Shown here piece by piece: positions 1 through 7,826 of a DNA stretch of 51,857 bases. The DNA is taken from contig JAXFOY010000014.1 in NCBI GenBank assembly GCA_034180045.1, positions 1-51,857 on the forward strand, in the 5' to 3' direction. Source of the stretch: Eubacterium_B sp034180045. GTDB lineage: Bacteria; Bacillota; Clostridia; Peptostreptococcales; Anaerovoracaceae. Positions within the stretch are counted from its first letter, which is position 1. Each line of letters starts with the position of its first letter. The translations under genes and the position numbers were made by a program. The notes beneath the pieces were generated by a model that saw only the letters and a list, made by a program, of their open reading frames with translations, was not told where the DNA came from and ran no database searches.

Positions 1-114
1 TACAAGAAAATGACTGCTAAGAAACAACTAGAAAACACTATCCCTATGTGGGGTGATGCAGTTGTATGGAGTGAGCTTCACCATTCAAGTAACTATCCAG
101 TTTACTGGGATTAG
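1..114 (+). CDS. C-terminal fragment of an unidentified protein
   Basis: An open frame runs from the first base to a TAG at 112-114 and gives 37 residues ending in PVYWD. The piece is rich in Trp, Tyr and His. It is followed after about 28 nt by a strong hairpin plus T-run, as expected of a real gene end. The start lies outside the window. I do not recognise the family from so short a tail, so no function is given. Confidence 0.6.
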   Translation, partial: YKKMTAKKQLENTIPMWGDAVVWSELHHSSNYPVYWD

Positions 115-142
115 TCATCAACACTTTTTGTCCTATAGCCCC

Positions 143-186
143 AAAACGCTGTATTTATGGAAAATCCCGAAAATACAGCGTTTTTA
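143..186. terminator. Bidirectional intrinsic terminator
   Basis: AAAACGCTGTATTT (143-156) pairs with AAATACAGCGTTTT (171-184) around a short loop, with runs of T or A on both sides. It sits between two convergent genes, so it can end the plus-strand gene at 114 and the minus-strand operon ending at 218. Confidence 0.85.
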
Positions 187-217
187 TGATTGATTTAAGT
201 TTCTTCGTCTACAAAAT

Positions 218-1072
218 TCATTCTGATTTTATGTCCGCCCAAACTTTGTTAAGAATTATACCCAAAACAAACACCCATGAAATAAAATAGAACCAAAACA
301 TCAAAACAGATACACTTGCCATGGAACCGTAGAGAAGGTTATTATTCACTGCTCTTGCGGTATACTGAGAATAGAAGAACGTTACTATAAGCATTCCTAC
401 AGCGCAAAAAATTGTTCCGGGAAGCACATTCCTCGCTTTCAATTTCCGCCTCGGCAGCATAAAGTAGTTCAAAAATATAACAAAAAAGTAAATCGCTCCC
501 GCTATAGGCCATCTAAAAAATGTCCATGCCAAATCTATCCAGTCATTTACTACAAAACGGCTCACAAGAAATCTGATTACAGGTTCTCCGTAGGCAAGCA
601 CTCCTACTACCAGAACCATCATTATGATAGTTACTACAACTGCAATCATTGAGCGCACTCTGTCAAGCCAAAAATTTCCTACATCCTGTCCGTCCGAATA
701 TGTATAATCTGATACTCTCAGCATTATAAACTGTATTCTTGATGCCGCCCATATAGCCATCACTATGAGAAAAGCATTCGTCGAAGCTTGCGGTCTGAAT
801 TCCAAAATTTTAGTTAAAAACGAAAGAGCCTCGGCTGAAAAATTCTTATCAAGCCAATCCCCCATCAAATCGAGAGATAGATTAAATACATCGAGGATTT
901 GCGAGAACAGGAGGATGGTGGGAAAAATCGAAAGTATAAAAAAGAAAGCCACCTGAGCCGCTATCCCTTGATAGTACGGATCTCGGTACTGTTTCATCCC
1001 CAAATATAGCATTCTCAAAAAACGCTTTTTGAGCGTCATTTGTTTATCTGCATTAGAATTCGCCTCTTTCAC
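218..1072 (-). CDS. YihY/BrkB family membrane protein
   Basis: This 284-residue protein has about six hydrophobic helices. Its N-terminal motif YYQGIAAQVAFFFILSIFP is typical of the YihY/BrkB family (formerly miscalled RNase BN). The family consists of inner-membrane proteins of uncertain function, with transport or envelope roles proposed. The length is normal for the family. It is the last gene of a minus-strand set: its start overlaps the end of rdgB by 20 bp, which points to translational coupling. The N-terminal tail of about 25 residues is charged and cytoplasmic, with a Lys/Arg-rich stretch before the first helix. The family call is secure; the function is not. Confidence 0.85.
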   Translation of the reverse strand: MKEANSNADKQMTLKKRFLRMLYLGMKQYRDPYYQGIAAQVAFFFILSIFPTILLFSQILDVFNLSLDLMGDWLDKNFSAEALSFLTKILEFRPQASTNAFLIVMAIWAASRIQFIMLRVSDYTYSDGQDVGNFWLDRVRSMIAVVVTIIMMVLVVGVLAYGEPVIRFLVSRFVVNDWIDLAWTFFRWPIAGAIYFFVIFLNYFMLPRRKLKARNVLPGTIFCAVGMLIVTFFYSQYTARAVNNNLLYGSMASVSVLMFWFYFISWVFVLGIILNKVWADIKSE

Positions 1073-1655
1073 TTAACAATCGCTCCATTTCCTTCAACGC
1101 CTTTGCTCTATGGCTAATCTTATTCTTTGTTTCCTCGTCCATCTGCGCAAAAGTCCTCTGATATCCGTCCGGAATGAACAAAGGATCATATCCAAATCCG
1201 AAGCGTCCTTCCTCTCTATCCAGTATGTGTCCGCAGCATTCACCTCTAGCCACCAAATTCTCTCCGTTTGGGAACACTATGGTTATCACGGAAACAAACC
1301 TTGCGCGTCTATCCGTATAAGCGATACCGTCAAGCATGGATAAAAGCTTTTCGTTGTTTTTCTTATCATTCGAGTTTTCGCCGGCATACCTCGCCGAATA
1401 TACTCCCGGGTCTCCGTTTAGGTAGTCAACCTCAAGTCCGGAATCATCTGCAATAGTTATCTGCCCCGAAACCGCCATTATCTCTTTAGCCTTTTTTAAT
1501 GAGTTTTCCTCAAAAGTAGTACCGTCTTCTATAATTTCAAACGGCGGAATGCCTGCTTCATCTCTTGAAATCACCTTCATCCCATATTTTTCGGTTATGG
1601 CGGTAATCTCCTTTATTTTATGCTCGTTTCTCGATGCGGCTATTATAGTTTTCAT
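1053..1655 (-). CDS. rdgB: XTP/dITP diphosphatase (RdgB/HAM1 family)
   Basis: This enzyme hydrolyses non-canonical purine nucleotides (XTP, dITP, ITP) to monophosphates and so keeps them out of DNA and RNA. The 200-residue frame starts with MKTIIAASRNEHKIKEI, the family's substrate-binding opening (S/T-x-N-x-x-K). It then shows the TFEENSLKKA and ADDSGLEVDYLNGDPGVYSARYA segments and, near the end, the GFGYDPLF and SHRAKAL motifs. I set the start at 1655 because an upstream GGAG lies there and homology begins at this Met. The longer upstream frame would overlap the preceding gene. It lies 16 bp after the hydroxy-acid oxidase gene and overlaps the BrkB-like gene. Confidence 0.96.
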   Translation of the reverse strand: MKTIIAASRNEHKIKEITAITEKYGMKVISRDEAGIPPFEIIEDGTTFEENSLKKAKEIMAVSGQITIADDSGLEVDYLNGDPGVYSARYAGENSNDKKNNEKLLSMLDGIAYTDRRARFVSVITIVFPNGENLVARGECCGHILDREEGRFGFGYDPLFIPDGYQRTFAQMDEETKNKISHRAKALKEMERLLSERGEF

Positions 1656-1671
1656 TCTTTCTCCATCCATC

Positions 1672-2655
1672 TTATCTAAAGACGCTAACCATGTCACGGC
1701 GTATTTCATCAAGCCTTGAAGCCCCACACATCGCCATGGTATCTGCAAGTTCTTCCCTCAACTGATTTGCATAGCTGATTACAGCGTTTTCTTCTCCGGT
1801 ATACACAGAACTTACAAAAGGTCTTGCAATTATAACTGCATCCGCGCCCAGTGCCAAAGCCTTAAAAACGTCTACACCCGTTCTAATTCCGCCATCTACC
1901 AGAATTTTCATCTTACCGTTTACAGCTTTTACTATATTTTCAAGCACCTCAGCAGTTGCAGGGCATTGGTCCAAGACTCTGCCGCCATGATTGCTTACAA
2001 CTATGGCTGAAGCGCCTGCCTCTTTTGCCTTTAAGGCTGCCTCCGGAGTCATTATGCCCTTTATTATAAACGGTACATCCAAAATATCTACGATTTCTTT
2101 CAACTGTTCCACGGATTTGCTGCCTGCCGGAGGGTTGAAATTCTTCAAAAAAGGAAGCCCCGCCGCATCTATATCCATAGCCACTGCAAAAGCGCCTGCG
2201 TCCTTTGTTATCTCTATTTTCTCCTTTATCATTTCCAAGTTCCAAGGCTTTATCGTAGGAATACCCCTTCCGCATGCATCTTTAACAGCCTCGCAAGCCG
2301 AAATCATCTGATCTTTATCGATTCCGTCACCTGTAAATGCGGCTATCCCCGCCTCATTACAACCTTTTACCAAGATTTTGTTAAACTCTCTATCGTCATA
2401 TTTATCACCGTAATGCATCTTTACTGCACCCACAGGTCCGGCAAATACAGGCGCCGAAAAATTCTTTCCAAACATCTCAAACTGCGTATCGACATCTCGC
2501 TTTTCCGCTATTGTATCCATATTTACACGAACATCACGCCATTTATCAAAATTCCTGATAGCGACATCTCCCGTTCCCTTTGCCCCGGGTCCGGGAATCA
2601 TATTTTTACAAGCTCTGCCATTACAGACATCGCATAGTTTGCATAAATTTCCCAT
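1672..2655 (-). CDS. FMN-dependent alpha-hydroxy-acid oxidizing protein
   Basis: This is a TIM-barrel flavoenzyme of the lactate/glycolate oxidase family (FMN_dh), which oxidises an L-2-hydroxy acid to the 2-oxo acid. The catalytic His/Arg motif SNHGGRVLD is present, followed by the phosphate-binding GGIRTGVDVFKALALGAD and a terminal ARP. At 327 residues it is shorter than aerobic lactate oxidase. The N-terminus carries a CKLCDVCNGRAC cluster (Cys-x2-Cys-x2-Cys-x4-Cys), which suggests a metal or Fe-S site instead of the usual start of the fold. The start at 2655 has GGAGG nine bases upstream; the upstream in-frame start would lie within the promoter. It leads an operon with rdgB and a BrkB-like gene. 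The substrate is unknown. Confidence 0.88.
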   Translation of the reverse strand: MGNLCKLCDVCNGRACKNMIPGPGAKGTGDVAIRNFDKWRDVRVNMDTIAEKRDVDTQFEMFGKNFSAPVFAGPVGAVKMHYGDKYDDREFNKILVKGCNEAGIAAFTGDGIDKDQMISACEAVKDACGRGIPTIKPWNLEMIKEKIEITKDAGAFAVAMDIDAAGLPFLKNFNPPAGSKSVEQLKEIVDILDVPFIIKGIMTPEAALKAKEAGASAIVVSNHGGRVLDQCPATAEVLENIVKAVNGKMKILVDGGIRTGVDVFKALALGADAVIIARPFVSSVYTGEENAVISYANQLREELADTMAMCGASRLDEIRRDMVSVFR

Positions 2656-2675
2656 ATATCTCATCCTCCAGTTCC

Positions 2676-2704
2676 AATTTACCAAACTTAAACACTTATG
2701 TCAA
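2676..2704 (-). promoter_or_regulatory. Sigma-A promoter of the hydroxy-acid oxidase-rdgB-brkB operon
   Basis: On the minus strand TTGACA (2699-2704) and TAAATT (2676-2681) are separated by 17 bp. Transcription would start near 2669, giving a very short leader that begins about at the Shine-Dalgarno GGAGG (2665-2669). This supports the start codon at 2655. Confidence 0.65.
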
Positions 2705-2816
2705 TTAAGCATGCATAGCATACTCAAAAAACCCGGAAAGAGTTTTGCTAGCCGCCTTTTCTGTTTGCGGATGCTTTTAGACTCTTTTTCTTTAGCCCCA
2801 TTCTAATTCTGAATAA

Positions 2817-2846
2817 GTAAAAACAGCAAATCTATTTGATTTGCTG
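2817..2846 (-). terminator. Intrinsic terminator of the small-protein operon
   Basis: CAGCAAATC and GATTTGCTG pair around a 5-base loop (2824-2846), followed on the minus strand by TTTTTAC. It lies 22 bp after the stop codon at 2868. Confidence 0.8.
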
Positions 2847-2867
2847 CGTTAATGTTTCTATACTTTG

Positions 2868-3092
2868 TTATTTGAAGCTGTTTTCTATTAGCAACTGTAC
2901 TTGTCCTAATGGAATATTAAATATAATCCCGTAAATAGACATCCCAAGTAGCAATATTGCAACAAGAATCCCTATTCCATAAATACAGCCGTTGCTGACT
3001 TTAGCTTTTTTAACTTTTATATTTATAAAACTATATATCAGGAATACCGCAAGTATAAAAGCTAAAATATAATTCGGTAGCATACTCATCAT
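2868..3092 (-). CDS. Small two-helix membrane protein, unknown
   Basis: This 74-residue protein consists almost wholly of two hydrophobic segments (about residues 6-25 and 38-58) joined by the basic loop KVKKAKV. This suggests a hairpin in the membrane with the loop in the cytoplasm. It starts 10 bp after the stop of the 172-residue gene and shares its terminator, so the two form an operon. Two further Met codons lie close to the first, so the exact start is uncertain by up to three residues. I do not recognise the family. Real coding is supported by operon spacing and the well-placed terminator, not by homology. Confidence 0.6.
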   Translation of the reverse strand: MMSMLPNYILAFILAVFLIYSFINIKVKKAKVSNGCIYGIGILVAILLLGMSIYGIIFNIPLGQVQLLIENSFK

Positions 3093-3102
3093 ACTTTACC
3101 TT

Positions 3103-3621
3103 TTATTTACAAAATTTGTTCCAGAAATCTACCCATCCACCATGTGATTCTCTTTGGTCAATATAAGCAAAAGTCTCTTCATCATACCAATCATGATTTA
3201 CTATATCATCAATAGTCTCAGGAACAAAAAAGTTGAAATATTCTTTCTTAAATGAACTTCCATACTGTAGATAATATGAGCCTACCATCTTTGTAAAATT
3301 AGTTCTCTTTACATCTTGTGGTCTATACACAAGCGCTTTGCCAACCTGACTTAAATCAGGGCTTACTTCGAGAAAAACTAAACTTAAATCATCTTCCTTA
3401 TAGCCGAGTATAAAACTTCTGTACTTATAGGAAACAGTGCGAAGTACCGCAAAATTCGCTCCGCCTATATCTTCTGAATAAGCATAAACTATTTTATACT
3501 CCGAACCGTCATCTACTTGATTATCAAAGATTTCTCTCATGCGACTTTTGTTTTCATCGCTTTTTGCCTTATCCAGCTCAACTGTTTTTTTGCCGCCGCC
3601 AAATAAATTAAATAACCCCAT
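3103..3621 (-). CDS. Hypothetical protein, 172 residues
   Basis: This is a soluble-looking protein with a short glycine-rich start (MGLFNLFGGGKK), a charged stretch to about residue 35, and a mixed alpha/beta body with many aromatic residues. The Gly-rich opening resembles those of many small tail-anchored or phage-shock-type proteins but does not define a family. GGAG sits nine bases before the start. The gene is followed after 10 bp by a two-helix membrane protein, so the pair may act together at the membrane. I do not recognise it and assign no function. Confidence 0.65.
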   Translation of the reverse strand: MGLFNLFGGGKKTVELDKAKSDENKSRMREIFDNQVDDGSEYKIVYAYSEDIGGANFAVLRTVSYKYRSFILGYKEDDLSLVFLEVSPDLSQVGKALVYRPQDVKRTNFTKMVGSYYLQYGSSFKKEYFNFFVPETIDDIVNHDWYDEETFAYIDQRESHGGWVDFWNKFCK

Positions 3622-3664
3622 TTCATCATCTCCAATCTTAATTTTGAAAATTTTATTATATTTT

Positions 3665-3670
3665 ATTATA
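3665..3670 (-). promoter_or_regulatory. Extended -10 promoter of the small-protein operon
   Basis: The minus strand reads TGCTATAAT, an extended -10 element, about 45 bp before the start at 3621. No good -35 hexamer is seen, which is common with extended -10 promoters. Confidence 0.45.
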
Positions 3671-3787
3671 GCATTTTTATGCGATTTCTTCTACTACAAA
3701 AACTGCAATTCCACATTTGCATGGCTCGTTCTTCTAGGGTATGCGATTTTTCTTGATAAAAATTTACATCTACATACGGTTTCCCTT

Positions 3788-3814
3788 TTTACAGGATAAA
3801 ATCTATGCTATACT
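3788..3814 (+). promoter_or_regulatory. Promoter of the AEC carrier gene
   Basis: The plus strand has TTTACA (3788-3793) and an extended -10 TGCTATACT (3806-3814). The spacing to TATACT is 15 bp. A start near 3821 leaves a leader of about 25 nt containing AAGGAG before the ATG at 3846. Confidence 0.5.
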
Positions 3815-3845
3815 ATTATCCGTTGTACTGTATATAAGGAGTAAT

Positions 3846-4790
3846 ATGTTAACCATCTTAATTAAAATTATAGTAATCTTCGCCATGATATTTGTCGGAT
3901 TAATCGCCAACAAACTAAATATCCTTCCGGCGGAATCCAATAAATACCTCGTGGACTTGCTGATTCTCATCACGTCTCCTGCGATGATACTTCACGCAAT
4001 GGCAACAGGCACACTAAATAACGAACTTTTGAGCGATACGGTTCAAATTCTCATCGGCTCTATGCTTTTCTTTATTTTAGTGCCGCTTATTTCCGTTTTT
4101 CTAGGTAAATTTATGAAGAACACACCGCCTGCCGACATAGGCGTATTAACTGTGATTATGACAGCTGTCAATACGGGATTTATGGGATTTCCAATAACCA
4201 AGGCTATATTCGGTGATTATTTCTTCTTTTTGATTGTGATTGCAAATATCCCGCTGAATATCTACCTGTATTTGATTTCAATATTTCAAATGAACATAGG
4301 GCGTGACAGCAATTATGATTTTAAGCAAACTATTAAATCCGCACTTAACCCTTGTATAGTTTCTGCAATTATAGGTGCGATTATCTTGTTTGTGGATATT
4401 CATTTGCCTGATGCCATGCTGGATTTTTTCTCCATGGTAGGTGATGCGACCATTCCTCTTTCGATGATAATTGTAGGAATACAGCTTGCAGGAAGCAATA
4501 TCGGTAAAATTCTTAAAAATACAGATTTAATAAAGGCCTCCCTGATAAATCTGATACTCATTCCTCTGATTACTTTCCTGGCTGTAAATTGGCTGCCGCT
4601 GTCAGTCGGAGTTAAGCTGACCTTAGTTTTTTCCGCTTGCTTCCCATGCGCAGTAGCTACAGTCGGTGTCACGGCAAAAGAAGGACACAACGCAGACCTC
4701 GCGGCAGAAGGTGTGGCACTGACAACAACGCTTTCGCTGATAACGCTTCCCGTTGCGGCGACCTTACTGAGCAGCTTCTACGGTATTTAA
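3846..4790 (+). CDS. AEC family transporter (auxin efflux carrier / MdcF-like)
   Basis: This 314-residue membrane protein has about ten hydrophobic segments in two repeats. The family usually exports or imports small organic anions such as malate or malonate. Family marks are the opening GLIANKLNILP, the central AVNTGFMGFPITKAIFG and the repeat-two motif IPLSMIIVGIQLA. The C-terminal part includes FSACFPCAVATVGVTAKEG. I placed the start at 3846 (MLTILIKII) because AAGGAG lies five bases upstream. The frame is open further upstream, but that would put the start inside the promoter. It is transcribed alone, divergent from the small-protein operon. A second paralogue lies at 6374-7315. The substrate is unknown. 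Confidence 0.9.
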   Translation: MLTILIKIIVIFAMIFVGLIANKLNILPAESNKYLVDLLILITSPAMILHAMATGTLNNELLSDTVQILIGSMLFFILVPLISVFLGKFMKNTPPADIGVLTVIMTAVNTGFMGFPITKAIFGDYFFFLIVIANIPLNIYLYLISIFQMNIGRDSNYDFKQTIKSALNPCIVSAIIGAIILFVDIHLPDAMLDFFSMVGDATIPLSMIIVGIQLAGSNIGKILKNTDLIKASLINLILIPLITFLAVNWLPLSVGVKLTLVFSACFPCAVATVGVTAKEGHNADLAAEGVALTTTLSLITLPVAATLLSSFYGI

Positions 4791-4851
4791 GACAAGTATT
4801 CTTCCTAAATGCCTAAGTTGTAGGCTTATAGGACAAAGATTTTTCTTTATA

Positions 4852-4892
4852 CAATAAAAAAACGCATCAAATAGGTGCGTTTTTTTATTGTG
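4852..4892. terminator. Bidirectional terminator between AEC and DUF2325 genes
   Basis: AATAAAAAAACGCA and TGCGTTTTTTTATT pair around a loop of about nine bases, with a T-run on either strand. It separates two convergent genes. Confidence 0.85.
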
Positions 4893-4948
4893 TGTGAATT
4901 GTAAAGCCAAAAGGAAAAGTATTCAATTTAATTTGTATATCAATATAC

Positions 4949-5230
4949 TCACTGTGTTATTTCTTTGAGTAACTCAGCCAAAGCCGATGCACTGCTGCTG
5001 TGACAGTGTGCTACCGGAATTCCCTCTTTTTTTGCTGCCGATTTTGCGGCATTAACCATCTTGTGAGATACGGTACCTGTGAAACAAATCAGCATGTCAG
5101 GAGAACCGATTTTTCTCTTGATTGCCCCCTTTTCTTTGGTGTATACTTTAGCGCTACATCCGTACTCGCCACATATCTGCTCGTATCGATGGCTCATGCG
5201 CTCATTACCTCCAATTATAACTACACTCAT
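4949..5230 (-). CDS. DUF2325 domain protein
   Basis: This 93-residue protein opens with MSVVIIGGNERMSHRYEQI and ends in the family's CHSSSASALAELL segment, matching DUF2325. The family is small and widespread in Firmicutes. It has a Rossmann-like start and a conserved Cys/His region, and its biochemical role is not established. I chose the start at 5230 because GGAGG lies seven bases upstream; the longer frame has no such site. It is monocistronic, behind a strong promoter overlapped by two TTAG/CTAA dyads that resemble DtxR-family metal-repressor sites. That suggests control by iron or manganese (inference). Confidence 0.85.
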   Translation of the reverse strand: MSVVIIGGNERMSHRYEQICGEYGCSAKVYTKEKGAIKRKIGSPDMLICFTGTVSHKMVNAAKSAAKKEGIPVAHCHSSSASALAELLKEITQ

Positions 5231-5321
5231 CGCGCATCCTCCATTCAAAGTTCTATGGATTTGAAATCCGAGTTTCATGTGATTATAAACCGGTTTCTAT
5301 CACAAGTTGTAATACTCCCTT

Positions 5322-5379
5322 TTAGTTAGTTCTAACTAACTCGTATGGTTATGTTAGCATAGACTAACTCGCGTGTCAA
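5322..5379 (-). promoter_or_regulatory. Promoter with two DtxR-like operators before the DUF2325 gene
   Basis: On the minus strand a near-consensus promoter has TTGACA (5374-5379), a 17-bp spacer and TAACAT (5351-5356). A dyad GTTAG-N6-CTAAC (5353-5368) fills the space between the two hexamers. A second, perfect dyad TTAGTTAGTTCTAACTAA (5322-5339) covers the region just after the expected start near 5344. Both resemble the TTAGGTTAG-type half sites of DtxR/IdeR/MntR boxes. Binding at either place would block transcription. Confidence 0.7.
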
Positions 5380-5439
5380 CTTTTTTTCAAAAAAATTATC
5401 AATATAAGTTAATTTTATTCTAAATACATGCCCAAACAG

Positions 5440-5474
5440 AAAACAGGAATCCGCTCCGCAAATTCCTGTTTTTT
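5440..5474 (-). terminator. Terminator after mrp
   Basis: AAAACAGGAAT (5440-5450) pairs with ATTCCTGTTTT (5462-5472), with T-rich flanks on both strands. It lies about 45 bp after the mrp stop codon. Confidence 0.7.
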
Positions 5475-5519
5475 GCTATTAAATTTTGTTTTTGTTCTAT
5501 TTGCCTTGTAAACTTAAGC

Positions 5520-6338
5520 TTACTCAATTATCCGCTTTGCAAGCGGTTCAATGTCCTTACATACATAATCCTCAATCCTGCCTTCGTCGCAAGACTTGGC
5601 AAGCTCTGGGTCTATGCTGAGTTTTGCAATATTTTTGATTCCGTGTTTTGCCGCAATCTCATCAATATTGCTTTCACCGAATATTTTATGTTCACTACCG
5701 CAGTCCGGACATTTGAAGTATGACATATTTTCAACCAGTCCGAGAATAGGGATGCTCATCATATCCGCCATCTTTGTCGCCTTCTCCACAATCATTCCTA
5801 CAAGCTGTTGCGGCGAAGTCACTACGATGATTCCGTCTACCGGAAGTGACTGATATACAGTTAGAGCAACATCTCCTGTTCCCGGCGGCATATCTACAAA
5901 CATTACATCGACATCGCCCCAGATTACATCACTCCAAAACTGAGTTATAACTCCACCTAAAACAGGACCTCTCCACACAACAGGGTCGCTCTTGTTCTCA
6001 AGCAAAAGATTGATTGACATAATCTTAATGCCCTCTTTTGTCATCATGGGAAATAAGGATTTGCCATCTCCCTCTGCATGCCCGTTAAGTCCAAATGTGT
6101 TCGGAATAGAAGGACCTGTTATATCTCCGTCAAGAATTGCAACGCTCTTGCCCGCACGAGCAGCAGCCACCGCAAGCATTGATGTTACCGATGATTTACC
6201 TACACCACCTTTTCCGCTGACAACGCCTATTACTTTTCTGACATCACTGTTCACATTCATTTCCGCCATTGGAATTCCGTTATTTTTATCTCCGCAGCCC
6301 TGTCCGCAAGAGCCGCAATCATGATTACAGTTTGACAT
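5520..6338 (-). CDS. mrp: Mrp/NBP35 family P-loop ATPase (Fe-S cluster carrier)
   Basis: This is a 272-residue cytoplasmic ATPase of the Mrp/ApbC/NBP35 group, which binds and passes on [4Fe-4S] clusters. The N-terminus is Cys-rich (MSNCNHDCGSCGQGCG), as in NBP35-type members. The deviant Walker A VVSGKGGVGKSS follows, then DGDITGPS and the DMPPGTGD motif. A CPDCGSEH pair near residue 215 supplies the CxxC used for cluster binding. AAAGGAG stands before the ATG at 6338. It is the last gene of a series with an AEC carrier and a ferredoxin-like protein, and a terminator follows. Confidence 0.93.
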   Translation of the reverse strand: MSNCNHDCGSCGQGCGDKNNGIPMAEMNVNSDVRKVIGVVSGKGGVGKSSVTSMLAVAAARAGKSVAILDGDITGPSIPNTFGLNGHAEGDGKSLFPMMTKEGIKIMSINLLLENKSDPVVWRGPVLGGVITQFWSDVIWGDVDVMFVDMPPGTGDVALTVYQSLPVDGIIVVTSPQQLVGMIVEKATKMADMMSIPILGLVENMSYFKCPDCGSEHKIFGESNIDEIAAKHGIKNIAKLSIDPELAKSCDEGRIEDYVCKDIEPLAKRIIE

Positions 6339-6373
6339 ATCTTCTCCTTTCGATACATTAAGTTTCATTTTAA

Positions 6374-7315
6374 TTAAAAAACAGCTAGCATTTTGAAGAG
6401 GAAAATCCATAGAAACATCGTCAAACATGATAATAAAGATGAAACTATTACTGCATTTCCTGCCAAAACGCTGTCACTATTCATTGATTCCGCCATAGTG
6501 TAGGATGCAATTGCTGAAGGCGAAGCAAAGATAGCAATCAAAGTGACAAAATCTATATCTCTGAATCCTATCAAAGCCGCTGCCGAAAGAACTAGCGCCG
6601 GTACAATAATCAGCCTGCCTGCCACAGCGAAGATTAAATTGCGGCCGCAATCTCTAATCTGTGAGAACTCAAATGAAATTCCCAAAATAATTAGAGCAAG
6701 CGGAGTCGCAACTGCCGACATATCATCCAGCAGATTTTCGATGACTGTCGGTAGTTTTATACCCAATAAAACCGTAATTATACCTAAAGCAGCACCATCC
6801 AGCAAAGGATTTTTCGCCAGTTTAACGAGCATATTCTTCGGATTGCTTTTACCTCCTCCGTAATATTCCAATGTCAAGATGGCTATAATGTTGTAAATGG
6901 GTACAATTACCGCTACCATCAAGGCAGTTGTTGCCAAATGCGCATCGCCACATACATTTGCTGCGATAGGAAAGCCCATAATAACAAAGTTGCTGCGATA
7001 AATTGCCTGAATCAGTGCACCTCTGCTGCGATCGTTTTTTTCTACTCGCAAAACAAACACGGTAGTCAATATGTAGACCACAAACACGCATATTATACCA
7101 TAAATCACCAGTTTGTAATCCACGACCTTACTGATTCCGTTACGATAAATGCTGTTAAACATCAGCGCCGAAAAGAATACGGTAAAGGTCATTTTGTTCA
7201 ATCGACGATTTTCTTCTTTGTCTATCATCCCTAACTTTCGGACAATCATACCTATTGCTATCAAAATAAACATAGGCAAAACCGCTTGCAGGGCTGTTAA
7301 AAAGCTATTAAACAT
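6374..7315 (-). CDS. AEC family transporter, second copy
   Basis: This 313-residue integral membrane protein has about ten helices and belongs to the same family as the plus-strand carrier at 3846. Marks are the opening FILIAIGMIVRKLGMIDKEE, the central SNFVIMGFPIA and the second-repeat ATPLALIILGISFE. The two copies are clearly diverged, so they are not a recent duplication. It lies 23 bp after the ferredoxin-like gene and 35 bp before mrp on the same strand, so it is probably co-transcribed with both. The start at 7315 has only a weak ribosome binding site, which may mean coupled translation. The substrate is not evident. Confidence 0.9.
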   Translation of the reverse strand: MFNSFLTALQAVLPMFILIAIGMIVRKLGMIDKEENRRLNKMTFTVFFSALMFNSIYRNGISKVVDYKLVIYGIICVFVVYILTTVFVLRVEKNDRSRGALIQAIYRSNFVIMGFPIAANVCGDAHLATTALMVAVIVPIYNIIAILTLEYYGGGKSNPKNMLVKLAKNPLLDGAALGIITVLLGIKLPTVIENLLDDMSAVATPLALIILGISFEFSQIRDCGRNLIFAVAGRLIIVPALVLSAAALIGFRDIDFVTLIAIFASPSAIASYTMAESMNSDSVLAGNAVIVSSLLSCLTMFLWIFLFKMLAVF

Positions 7316-7338
7316 CTGCTTGCAATCTCTATCCGGTA

Positions 7339-7776
7339 TTACGGCCTAATGAATCGGCAAGACTTGCACTCATCGCGCTTGGGAGTATCTTGGTCGCAGT
7401 AAAGAACTTTAAGTGTAAGGTTTTCGTGGAGCCTGTCTCCCATCAGAGATTTGAGACCGGCAATTTGACAAAGTGTTCCCACAAAAGCAACCTGCTTCCC
7501 ATCTTTTAGCTCTCTCATCGTCTTCCTATATACCTTAGGCATGTCTCTAAGATAAAATTCCTCATCGTACTCATAAAATTCCTCAAATTCAGGCAGGTCA
7601 ACCGGCATATAAAGAGGACAATAAAGTACACAGTTATTGCACTTGCTGCAAACGCCCTCGTTTATCACGGGAAATTTACCGGTTTCAAAATCAACCATTT
7701 TGATGGCAGATTCCTTACAACCTACTATGCAAGCGGAGCACCCGTTACAATTCTTTATTCTATCTGTTATCTGCAT
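7339..7776 (-). CDS. Two-cluster ferredoxin fused to a short FrhB-like segment
   Basis: This 145-residue protein begins with two ferredoxin-type cysteine motifs, CNGCSACIVGC and CSKCNNCVLYC (about residues 10-55), which should bind two [4Fe-4S] clusters. The rest contains FVGTLCQIAGLKSLMG, which recalls the FxGTPCQI(A)GL motif near the start of F420-dehydrogenase beta-subunit (FrhB) family proteins. The C-terminus adds YCDQDTP and CKSC. The catalytic body of FrhB, normally about 300 residues more, is absent. GAGG precedes the start. It follows the metA-lysC fusion after 50 bp and precedes the AEC carrier. An electron-transfer role is likely; the partner is unknown. Confidence 0.75.
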   Translation of the reverse strand: MQITDRIKNCNGCSACIVGCKESAIKMVDFETGKFPVINEGVCSKCNNCVLYCPLYMPVDLPEFEEFYEYDEEFYLRDMPKVYRKTMRELKDGKQVAFVGTLCQIAGLKSLMGDRLHENLTLKVLYCDQDTPKRDECKSCRFIRP

Positions 7777-7826
7777 TAATTAAACCTCTACATTTCATCT
7801 ATATTTCAATATTAATTCTGTCAAAA

